This document shows, piece by piece, positions 33,839 to 43,187 of a stretch of DNA of 64,000 nt. A program made the translations under genes and the position numbers. Position 1 is the stretch's first letter, and every line of letters begins with the position of its first letter. Source of the stretch: an uncultured Acidobacteriaceae bacterium (GTDB taxonomy: Bacteria > Acidobacteriota > Terriglobia > Terriglobales > Acidobacteriaceae). The stretch lies in contig CALFMO010000069.1 in NCBI GenBank assembly GCA_937879855.1, positions 62,001 through 126,000 of the forward strand. The letters are read 5' to 3'. A model generated the notes under the pieces. It ran no database searches. It was not told the DNA's origin and saw only the letters and a program-made list of their open reading frames with translations.

Positions 33839-34743
33839 GCAAATCCGACATGAACAATAAAACTTCTCGACGAAGATCGGTTCGATGGCAAGGCGGCTTC
33901 ACGCTGCTCGAACTTATGATCGTGTGCGCAGTGCTTGCGATTGTTCTCGGCGCTGTATTTCAGGGAATCAGCACCATCACCCAACGCAGCCAAGCGGAGC
34001 AGGTCAAGGTCGACCTCACTCAGGCCGGACGCGAGTTCGTGGATGAGTTCGAGCGCGATCTCCATCAGGCGGGTTACCCAAATTGCCGTCTGGTAACCAG
34101 CCCAGGGGGGCTCAACTGTCCCGCGGATACTACCCAACTCGCCGTGGCGCAGAATCCGGACGTGGCAGCCGGTTTAGTTTACGTCGACAATACCAGGATC
34201 ATTTTTGAGGGGGACATGGAGGGAGACGGGATCGTGGATTCCGTTGAGTACATTCTCGTAGATGCCAACGGCGCGAACCCCCCCGCCAGCTGCCCTTGCA
34301 CCCTTCAGCGCAACGAAATTCCCAAGGTTGCCGGCAACCCTTGGACGCAGGGCCCCCGCAACTTCTACCAGGAATTGCAGAACGTGGTGAACAGCGGGAT
34401 CCCGGGCGGCACGAACGCCTACGGTGGCGGCGCGCCCATAACCGGGAATACAAATTTCGGACTCAGCAACACCGCATACTACGCCGCTGTCACGACCTTT
34501 AAAGATTATCCGGTGTTTCAAGCCTACGATCAGTTCGGCAATATCGTTCCGCTGCCGGTGGATCTTTCTGTACCCGGCAGCACGCAACTGCTGACATGCT
34601 CGGTTGATTCCATCAGTTGCATCAAGTCGATTCGCCTCACGATCAATCTTCTAGGCAATGCCACTACCGGCGTCGACTTGCAGACCAAGGTTCGGCCCGT
34701 GACCACATTGGTGGGCAGCGCTCGCCTGGTAAATAACTTCTAG
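33835..34743 (+). CDS. PilW-type minor pseudopilin
   Basis: The 302-residue product begins with GTG at 33835, which overlaps the previous TGA by four bases (GTGA), suggesting coupled translation; an ATG at 33850 is the alternative. The prepilin motif is WQGG then FTLLELMIVCAVLAIVLG. The mature part resembles PilW: an N-terminal helix of about 60 residues including QVKVDLTQAGREFVDEFERD, then a Gly/Asn-rich globular region. It probably works with the PilV and PilX-type proteins as the minor-pilin tip. Confidence 0.82.
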   Translation: MSKSDMNNKTSRRRSVRWQGGFTLLELMIVCAVLAIVLGAVFQGISTITQRSQAEQVKVDLTQAGREFVDEFERDLHQAGYPNCRLVTSPGGLNCPADTTQLAVAQNPDVAAGLVYVDNTRIIFEGDMEGDGIVDSVEYILVDANGANPPASCPCTLQRNEIPKVAGNPWTQGPRNFYQELQNVVNSGIPGGTNAYGGGAPITGNTNFGLSNTAYYAAVTTFKDYPVFQAYDQFGNIVPLPVDLSVPGSTQLLTCSVDSISCIKSIRLTINLLGNATTGVDLQTKVRPVTTLVGSARLVNNF

Positions 34744-34758
34744 AGGAGGTCTTGTCCC

Positions 34759-36369
34759 ATGCGCCACAATGATTTTCGTGAACACGAACGCGGTATGGCT
34801 CTGATTCTCTCCCTCCTCGCCCTGCTTCTGATTTCTGCCGTAGGGTTGGGCCTGATCTACATGTCCAACACCGAAACCTCGATCAACAGGAATTACAGAG
34901 ACACGCAGACGGCTTTCTTTGCGATGCGTGCTGGACTGGAAGAGGGGCGTGACCGGCTTCGCTCGAACGCCACATTCGCGCTTGCTCTGCCGACCACCTT
35001 CCCTCCCGCGCCGGGTTCTATCGTTTACATCACCAACCCTGCAGGACCTGGCGACGCCGTTACGCCGCAAACGTTTGGCAGCCAATATTTTGACGATGAA
35101 TTCTGCCACGAGTATTTTCCCGGCGTCGCCACGTCGGGTGTTGCGCAAGCCACAACTTGTGGCGCGCCAAACGCGATACCTCCGGGGAGTTATGCATTCG
35201 TCGCCAGCCAATCTCCCAACACCAACACCGCGGCTGCCCTGAAATATAAGTGGGTTCGCGTGACGCTGAAGCAGAACGGAACTACTGGGCTACCGGCCAA
35301 CCCGAATTCCTGGGTGGACTCCGGCCAACCTGCCGCTGCGCAAGTATGTTGGGACGGAACCTTCCTGAAAGAGCGGGTATCGACCGCACTGGGATTTGCA
35401 ACTTGCGACCTGGCCAGAAACGCCGGCTTTAATGTGCGACCGGTTTATCTGGTTACAGCCATGGCAGTGACACCGTCGGGCAGCCGACGCGTTGGCCAGT
35501 ACGAAGCCGGGGCCTACATGATCACGCCGCCCGCCGCAGGTCTGGACTTTGCCGGACCCGGAGCCACATTCAATCATGCCCCAAATTCCAATAATTTCGG
35601 CATTGATGGCACGAACAGTGGCAATCCCGCTAATGTCGGCAAGTATGTACCCTGGACTGGACCAGGAGGGCAGGCCGCATGCACCAACCCAAACCCGCCG
35701 CTGCTACCCGGAATTGGTGTCGGGGACGCCGCTGGCGTGACGAACATGGAGGCCGACATTCCGAGCAATCGCACGGGTGATTACACCGGATCGCCTATGA
35801 TTCCCGGGGTTCCCCCCGACACCTCCGGAATTTCGGTGCAAAATGAGGGAGTCGGAACAGCCCAGTATCCCAGTAACAACGTCTTGGGGCCCACGTCAAA
35901 CTGGTCGACCCCCGCCCAACTCAACCAACTGGCACAAGCGATGGCGAATCAAGCCAATATTGTCTGCCCCGGCAACGCGGCCTGCGCAGGAACAAGTTTT
36001 GGCACCGATGCAGCCCCGAAGATCACTTATATAAATGGCGATGCGACTCTTTCCGGAGGCGCGGGAGTGCTGGTCGTGACCGGAACCCTCACTTTCAACG
36101 GAAACACGAATTTCGATGGGCTGATCCTGGTGATCGGACAGGGGATCATGAACGTCCAGGGCGGCGGCGGTGGCCAGGTGAACGGAGAGGTTTTGATTGC
36201 CAACACTAACAGCCGCACTGCCCCCTTTGGTCAACTTGCCACTCTAGGGTCTCCCATACTCAACTGGAGTGGTGGCGGCAGCAACTTTATCCAATACAAC
36301 AGCTGCTGGGCCGATTTTGGAAGCTTCATTCAGTACCAGCTCATCGCCTCGCGCGAAGAGATGTACTAA
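34759..36369 (+). CDS. PilX-type pilus assembly protein
   Basis: The 536-residue protein starts HERGMALILSLLALLLISAV, the pattern of the PilX N-terminal domain (RERG followed by a hydrophobic helix without the +5 Glu). The next stretch YMSNTETSINRNYRDTQTAF is also PilX-like. It is much longer than classical PilX (about 190 residues): the extra about 350 residues are Gly/Asn/Pro-rich and end with a repetitive beta region (VLVVTGTLTFNGNTNFDGLI). A strong AGAGGAGG precedes the ATG. A terminator follows at 36387. Confidence 0.8.
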   Translation: MRHNDFREHERGMALILSLLALLLISAVGLGLIYMSNTETSINRNYRDTQTAFFAMRAGLEEGRDRLRSNATFALALPTTFPPAPGSIVYITNPAGPGDAVTPQTFGSQYFDDEFCHEYFPGVATSGVAQATTCGAPNAIPPGSYAFVASQSPNTNTAAALKYKWVRVTLKQNGTTGLPANPNSWVDSGQPAAAQVCWDGTFLKERVSTALGFATCDLARNAGFNVRPVYLVTAMAVTPSGSRRVGQYEAGAYMITPPAAGLDFAGPGATFNHAPNSNNFGIDGTNSGNPANVGKYVPWTGPGGQAACTNPNPPLLPGIGVGDAAGVTNMEADIPSNRTGDYTGSPMIPGVPPDTSGISVQNEGVGTAQYPSNNVLGPTSNWSTPAQLNQLAQAMANQANIVCPGNAACAGTSFGTDAAPKITYINGDATLSGGAGVLVVTGTLTFNGNTNFDGLILVIGQGIMNVQGGGGGQVNGEVLIANTNSRTAPFGQLATLGSPILNWSGGGSNFIQYNSCWADFGSFIQYQLIASREEMY

Positions 36370-36386
36370 ACTGCCTCGGCACCGGA

Positions 36387-36422
36387 AGACCCCCGATCGT
36401 CATGGATCGGGGTCTTTTTTTT
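36387..36422 (+). terminator. Intrinsic terminator of the pseudopilin operon
   Basis: AGACCCCCGATC (36387-36398) pairs with GATCGGGGTCT (36405-36415) with one bulged C, and the stem runs into a T-run through 36422. It lies 18 bases after the PilX-type stop codon. Confidence 0.9.
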
Positions 36423-36446
36423 CGTTCTCGAGAATGCAGATCGCCG

Positions 36447-36656
36447 CTACGCCGCCTTGCGCGGAACCTTTGCGCCCTTCTTGCGGGCTTCGGAAAGACC
36501 GATCGCAATCGCTTGCTTGCGACTCTTCACGGTTCCACCTTTCCCGCCGCGTCCTGACTTTAGCGTGCCGCGCTTTTCCCGGTGCATCGCACTCTTCACG
36601 CTCTTGCCTGCGGCCTTACCGTATTTGCGCCTGCTAGAAGATTTCCGTGGTGCCAT
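36447..36656 (-). CDS. Small Lys/Arg-rich DUF6496-type protein
   Basis: The 69-residue, strongly basic protein (MAPRKSSSRRKYGKAAGKSV) ends with KSRKQAIAIGLSEARKKGAK, a segment typical of the DUF6496 family. AGAGGAGGTG precedes the ATG, a near-ideal ribosome binding site. Nucleic-acid binding is plausible from charge alone; function unknown. Convergent with the pseudopilin operon. Confidence 0.78.
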   Translation of the reverse strand: MAPRKSSSRRKYGKAAGKSVKSAMHREKRGTLKSGRGGKGGTVKSRKQAIAIGLSEARKKGAKVPRKAA

Positions 36657-36826
36657 GTTTCACCTCCTCTGGTTTAGAGTGCCTGATAGTTCAAGAGGTT
36701 GGCGTGCGATTGCGTGGGTTGCATCATGCGAAAACGCCTTGGGCACTTTAAATTTGAGGAGCAACGCCGGTCTTTACCGTTCCATCCAATCACCAGCGTG
36801 ACTCGGGAAATGTCGAAGGAGCGCTG

Positions 36827-37852
36827 TTGACATTACCGATTTCCAAAACGTATGCGCCCATGGAGGCTGCGCCGGCTACGAGTCTGCCAGTGGGGAAACA
36901 GTGGCAATACGAGCCCAAGTGGGATGGTTTTCGCTGCCTGGCTTTTCGCGACCGCAAAAAGATTGACCTGCAGTCCAAGTCCGGCAAACCTCTTACCCGA
37001 TACTTTCCGGAATTAGTTGCGGCTCTGGGCGACCTGCGGGCTGAGAAGTTCGTGTTTGACGGCGAGATTGTGATTCCCCTAGACGGCGATCTCTCGTTTG
37101 ATCAATTGCTGATGCGAATTCATCCTTCAGCGACGCGGGTGCAAAAGTTAAGCCGGGAGACTCCCTGCGTGTTCATCGTTTTCGATTTGCTGGTGAACGC
37201 GGAGGGAAAGTCTTTGGTGGACGTTCCGCTGGAAGAACGACGGCAGGAACTCGACCGGTTTGCGTCCAAGTCTTTGAAGGGGAGTCGGATGGTGCGGCTT
37301 TCTCCATTCACCGTGCAACTCTCCGTCGCGCGGAAGTGGTTTCGAATGGGCACTGCAGTGGATGGCGTCGTCGCGAAACGGCGGGATCTACCCTACCGGA
37401 GCGGCACGCGCGACGGCATGGAGAAGATCAAGAAATTGCGAACCGCAGATTGTGTGGTGGGAGGGTTTCGTTTTCTGGAGAAAAAGCCGCTCGTCGGTTC
37501 ATTGCTGCTCGGACTTTATAACAAGGCGGGCGAACTCGATCACGTGGGCTTTTCTTCTTCGATCAGCGCGGAGGAGCGACCAAGCCTGACACGGAAACTG
37601 CAAAAGCTGATCAAGCCGCCGGGCTTCACCGGCAAGGCTCCAGGGGGTCCGAGTCGCTGGAGCACAAAGCGTTCGACGGAGTGGCAGCCATTGGCGCCGA
37701 AACTGGTCGCCGAAGTACAGTTTGATCATTTTACCGGCGGGCGCTTTCGGCATGGCACGAAATTCCTACGCTGGCGTCCTGACAAGAAACCGGCGCAATG
37801 CACGATGCAGCAAGTGGAGCGAGAAAATCGATCGGCGTTGAATCTGCTTTGA
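36827..37852 (+). CDS. ATP-dependent DNA ligase, LigC type
   Basis: The 341-residue enzyme contains nucleotidyltransferase motif I in YEPKWDGFRCLA (Lys 31 takes the AMP), motif III-like FVFDGEIVI, motif IV DGVVAKRRDLPY and motif V IKKLRTADCVVGG, then an OB-fold domain to the end. Length and the N-terminal TYAPMEA fit the small single-function bacterial ligases named LigC. The start is TTG at 36827, with AAGGAG 6 bases upstream; a later ATG at 36860 would remove the conserved N-terminus. It seals nicks in repair. No Ku or LigD polymerase is near. Confidence 0.9.
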   Translation: MTLPISKTYAPMEAAPATSLPVGKQWQYEPKWDGFRCLAFRDRKKIDLQSKSGKPLTRYFPELVAALGDLRAEKFVFDGEIVIPLDGDLSFDQLLMRIHPSATRVQKLSRETPCVFIVFDLLVNAEGKSLVDVPLEERRQELDRFASKSLKGSRMVRLSPFTVQLSVARKWFRMGTAVDGVVAKRRDLPYRSGTRDGMEKIKKLRTADCVVGGFRFLEKKPLVGSLLLGLYNKAGELDHVGFSSSISAEERPSLTRKLQKLIKPPGFTGKAPGGPSRWSTKRSTEWQPLAPKLVAEVQFDHFTGGRFRHGTKFLRWRPDKKPAQCTMQQVERENRSALNLL

Positions 37853-37861
37853 TCCAGCCAG

Positions 37862-39235
37862 CTAGTCTGCGGCCGAGGCTTTGCTGGTTTTTGTAATGTC
37901 GCCGACGGCTTGTCGCGCACTCGCGATCGCGCCGTGAACCGTGCCGTTGTTTCCCGTAATGTCCGCAGCTTCTCCGGCGAAAAACAATGTGTCCTTCACT
38001 GGACGACTTAATATTTCCGGGGCTTCGGCTGCTCCTGCCTTTACGTAACTGTAAGCGCCTCTGGAATAGGGATCGGCCTGCCAGTCGTGGAAATAAGCAC
38101 TTTCCAGCAGGCCCTCCATTACGGTTGCGCCGACACCCAGCAAGATGCCGAGGGTATTTGTGGCCCGCGCAACCACGGGCATGTTCTCCGATGCAAGCCT
38201 TTCCGCGGACTTCCACGGAGCCCATCCGGTAATTATCGGAAAGCGATCCGGCGTCGATGTCCACCATGTGGGGAACCATTGATCTTGCGAGAAGAGAAAA
38301 CTCATGCGGGCTAATGTTTTGGCCCGGCTGCCGCTCGCAGCGAATCGATCCCAGAAGCGATCTTTAAAGTGAAGGACAATACGAAGGACCTTTCCCATCT
38401 CCATTCCGGCGATTGCGTGCGACTTCTCCTGCGGAAGTGGCGGAGAGAATTCGATCGCTCCCGGTTCGCCAGGGCGGGCTTGCAGCACGCCAAGTGGAAC
38501 GGTGACCAGTACCCGGCTCGCATGAAGCGACACCGGCTGCTTCTGGGAAACGGCATCGATGGAAACGCTGCCGGCATGCCAGCTGACGCGTCGCACGATA
38601 GTATTCGTGCGTAGGCTGACATTTGCCTTTGCTACTTTTTGTTGAAGTAAATCGAGGACGGCCTGGTAACCACCGCGTGGGCGGAATGCACGATCGCCCT
38701 CGATTTTTTCCTCGGCCTTCATCTGTCGGACGAGCCAGTGAACGCTGACCTGAGCTGGGTCGGCGGCATTAAAGCCGGAGATATAGGCAAGAGCGCGCTG
38801 CCTGGACTCCTGTGAGGCATCGGCGCAACACCGCTTCAGGAAACTCGCGAACGACTCATCCGGGCCATCGTCATTCATCCGCTGCAAAATTTCGTCTACT
38901 TCCGAGAAGAAGTCGCAGGGCGAGAGCTGGCCATTCTGCACACACCAATTGTCTCCGTCGACTTCGCTGACTGAGATTTTGCCGCGATGGAGTATGTCGA
39001 AGATTTCTGTCGGCCGCCCATGAATGAACTCGGCTCCCAGTTCGACGGGAAATTGTTGCCTCACGTCTTTCAGAGTGAAGACTCTTCCGCCAATACGGTC
39101 GCGAGCTTCCAGGACTATGACAGAGAAACCTGAACCGGCGAGCTCTGAAGCTGCCACCAATCCGGCGATCCCAGCGCCGATTACGATCACATCGGCACGA
39201 TCTGTTTCGTCGGGTTTACGGTCGCGAGCAGGCAT
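37862..39235 (-). CDS. Flavin-containing amine oxidase
   Basis: The 457-residue protein has the FAD dinucleotide-binding motif VIVIGAGIAGLVAASELAGS, followed by VLEARDRIGGRVFTL, the classical monoamine-oxidase family start. At the end LFFAGEAADITGNNGTVHGA is the second FAD motif. It probably oxidises an amine or polyamine with O2. The substrate cannot be told. No signal peptide, so cytoplasmic. It is convergent with the ligase gene, 9 bases apart, and follows the UdgX gene on the same strand by 53 bases. Confidence 0.87.
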   Translation of the reverse strand: MPARDRKPDETDRADVIVIGAGIAGLVAASELAGSGFSVIVLEARDRIGGRVFTLKDVRQQFPVELGAEFIHGRPTEIFDILHRGKISVSEVDGDNWCVQNGQLSPCDFFSEVDEILQRMNDDGPDESFASFLKRCCADASQESRQRALAYISGFNAADPAQVSVHWLVRQMKAEEKIEGDRAFRPRGGYQAVLDLLQQKVAKANVSLRTNTIVRRVSWHAGSVSIDAVSQKQPVSLHASRVLVTVPLGVLQARPGEPGAIEFSPPLPQEKSHAIAGMEMGKVLRIVLHFKDRFWDRFAASGSRAKTLARMSFLFSQDQWFPTWWTSTPDRFPIITGWAPWKSAERLASENMPVVARATNTLGILLGVGATVMEGLLESAYFHDWQADPYSRGAYSYVKAGAAEAPEILSRPVKDTLFFAGEAADITGNNGTVHGAIASARQAVGDITKTSKASAAD

Positions 39236-39288
39236 TTAGGTTCTCGAAGTCGCGAGAAGAGGCGGCTGACGAGAGTTCAGGGAACGTC

Positions 39289-39969
39289 CTAAGCCGCTTT
39301 CGCCTTTCTGGCCAACTGAGCCACAATTTTAAGATCGTTGATGAAGGCCTGCATCTGCTGGTGGCGAGCATTTTCGTCCGGCGCTCGCAGTATGGATGAG
39401 GGATGGACGGTTGCCATTACAACGGGAGCCAGCGGAGCAGGAATCAACTGTCCGCGCTGACGCGTGACGCTAAAGGTTCGTCCCAAGAGTGCCTGCGCGG
39501 CGGTGGAACCGAGGCACACCAGAATCTGCGGCTTCACCACTCGCAGTTCGGCGTCGAGCCAGGGACGACAGGCGTTAATTTCGGAGTAGCGAGGCTTCTT
39601 GTGAATCCGCTTCTTGCCACGGGCAGCCGCGATCCATTTAAAGTGCTTCACCACGTTCGTTAGATAAACCTTCGAGTGGTCAATTCCAGCCTCCTCCAGT
39701 GCCCGATCGAGAAGCTTTCCAGCAGGTCCCACAAAAGGATGCCCGAGACGATCCTCTTGATCACCGGGCTGCTCGCCAACAAACATGATTTGTGGCTTGG
39801 ATGGACCTTCTCCAAAGACTGTCTGGGTTCCCGTCTCCCACAAGTCGCAACCTTTGCAGTCGTGAGCAGCAGTACGAAGCGCCGCAATTGTCTTTAATGC
39901 TGGTGCGATGCTGGCGGGATTGTGTATTTGATTGGAAAACGGTTTCGACGTTTGGGAGACCCTCTTCAT
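39289..39969 (-). CDS. udgX: UdgX-type uracil-DNA glycosylase
   Basis: The 226-residue protein shows the family-4-like layout: Cys pair CKGC at 38-41, catalytic motif GEQPGDQED at 65-73, KRIHKKP at 120-126 with His 123, a further Cys at 133 (probable iron-sulfur ligand with the first two), and HPSSI at 189-193. The extra loop ending in KRIHKKP is the hallmark of UdgX, which becomes covalently joined to the abasic site through this His after removing uracil. Other family 4 members lack it. It is upstream of the amine oxidase. Confidence 0.9.
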   Translation of the reverse strand: MKRVSQTSKPFSNQIHNPASIAPALKTIAALRTAAHDCKGCDLWETGTQTVFGEGPSKPQIMFVGEQPGDQEDRLGHPFVGPAGKLLDRALEEAGIDHSKVYLTNVVKHFKWIAAARGKKRIHKKPRYSEINACRPWLDAELRVVKPQILVCLGSTAAQALLGRTFSVTRQRGQLIPAPLAPVVMATVHPSSILRAPDENARHQQMQAFINDLKIVAQLARKAKAA

Positions 39970-40160
39970 TACTTCAACCGAGCAGGTTATGATGCGGTCA
40001 CTAAATGCAGGGTTTGTCCAGTTGTTCTCAATGTTTATGCGAGTGGCAGCGCTAAGCGGCTTGCCTGCCAGAGTCTGGTCATTCGGTATTCCGCTGTATT
40101 GTCCGTCACGATGCGCGCACGTGTAATTTCAGTTGCGACACTGGAAGGTAGTCCAAAAAC

Positions 40161-40328
40161 GTGACTAAACGAAACGAATCCAGCAAAGTAAAATCAGACC
40201 AGAGCGAGAAGTTACAGGACCTCTTGCCGCCCGATAGGGAACGCATCCATCAAGGTCAGCAGTTTGATGAAATGCAGCGCCAGCACAAACAACCGGACGG
40301 CGCACCGCAGGACGAGAACGAATCTTAG
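40161..40328 (+). CDS. Possible small hydrophilic protein, 55 residues
   Basis: The frame from GTG 40161 to TAG 40326-40328 gives MTKRNESSKVKSDQSEKLQD and a Gln/Asp/Glu-rich remainder. GGAAGG lies about 12 bases before the start. It has no hydrophobic part and looks disordered. It ends 4 bases into the stop region of the convergent kinase gene. No family known; it could be spurious. Confidence 0.4.
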   Translation: MTKRNESSKVKSDQSEKLQDLLPPDRERIHQGQQFDEMQRQHKQPDGAPQDENES

Positions 40329-41768
40329 GCTTGCGGTCGCGAGCCGTTTCTTTGTTGCTGCGGCGCGCGCGGCAACACCACTCTCACCAAGCAGCCTCGC
40401 TGCTCGAGACGATTCGAGATCTCGATCCTGCCCCCATGCGCCTCGGCAATCTGACGCGAGAGGACAAGCCCAACTCCGCTGCCGCTAGGCTTTGTCGTGT
40501 AGAACGGGGTGAAGACATTTGCGGGATTCAGGAGACCGGGGCCATTGTCTTCGATAAGGAGATGAACATCCTCATCGGTGATATCCCATCGCACGCCAAC
40601 CTTGCGATCCGCATCTGAAGCCGAACTGGATTCTGCTGTAGAGTATTCGGCGGTAATGGTCGGAAGTTCAAGAACGGCGTCGGCGGCATTGCGAATGAGA
40701 TTGATGAGCATTTGCTCAAGCTGATCGGGGTCGGCAATGAAAACCAGGTCCGGTCCTGGCTTCACGCCCACTTTAACTCTGGTTTCGAGACTGGCGACTC
40801 TCGCCACCAGCTTGGTGAGTTCGACGTCGCGCAAAACCGGGGCCGGCATCTGCGCCAGGCGGCGATAAGCTTCCAGAAAACGGTGCAGAGAAGCCGAACG
40901 CGCTTCAATAATCTCCAGTCCGTGCTGCAGGTCGTGACGCACGTCGGTGTCCATGGCGGTGGCGGAAAGGCGCGAACTGAGGCTTCCGGCAATCGATTTT
41001 ATGGGCGCCAGTGAGTTGCTCAGTTCGTGCCCCAGGACTCGAATCAGCCTTTGCCAGGCTCTCCGCTCTTCTTCGCGCAGGGCGCGGCTCACATCCGAGA
41101 GAACGACCAGCGTGTGGGGCACACCGTTCTGACGAAATGAACTGCGGCGCAACAGCCAGCGGGCCTGAGTGTCTTGAAGTTCCAGTTCCACAAGGCTCTC
41201 GTTGTCGGCAATGAGACACTTCTGCAGGTTCAGGTCGGCGGCGGTGCGGCCCAGCATCCGCGCCATCGACTGCCGCAGCAGGTGCTCACCCGCGGGGTTC
41301 ACCAGCCGCAAGATGGAGCCAGGGTCGAAAGCAAACAGGGGAGCGTCGATTTCGTCGACCACACGCTGCAGCAATGCGGTGGCTTCAATGGTGCGAATCT
41401 TCTCGTCCGACAGCGTATCGGCCAAGGCGTTTACTTCGAGAGATAGTTCACCGAGGGCGTCTTCAGGTACAGCATTGCGGGCGCGAAAAGAATAATCTTC
41501 CTCGCGCAGCGCTCCGATCACGTTTGACAACGTCTGTAGAGGCCGCGTGGTCTGTTCCTGTAGCGCCAGCGCCAACAGCCACCACACGAACAATTCGAGG
41601 CCAATCAACGCGAGTCGCGATTCCAGGGACCACGACTGCACCCAGATGAGCACGATACTTACGAGAATGCTAGGGAGGGCGACGAGGAAGGAGTAGAAGT
41701 TAATGCGGTGTTCATAGAGGAGGCGAGTTCGTCTTCGCGGCCGAGACCGTGACTTCGGCTCCGGCGAG

Positions 41769-41779
<11 letters not shown>
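40325..41779 (-). CDS. NtrY-like sensor histidine kinase
   Basis: A 484-residue kinase with two membrane helices (about 28-48 and 55-73), a HAMP-like linker (about 75-125), a PAS domain (about 135-230), and the phospho-acceptor His 251 in RVLGHELSNSLAPIKSI. The ATP-binding domain shows NLIRNAADAVLEL (N box), IEDNGPGLLNP (G1) and SGSGVGLVLSRQIAEAHGG (G2). The order matches the NtrY class, which usually pairs with NtrC-type regulators. Its start overlaps the end of the regulator gene by 11 bases. Only a short periplasmic loop (about 6 residues) is seen, so sensing is likely through the membrane or the PAS domain. Confidence 0.92.
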
Positions 41780-43181
<1,402 letters not shown>

Positions 43182-43187
43182 GCGAAT

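Noticed and set aside
39792..40164. Several short plus-strand frames before the kinase region
   Set aside because: They overlap the UdgX gene or each other in different frames and none has a plausible start or product.
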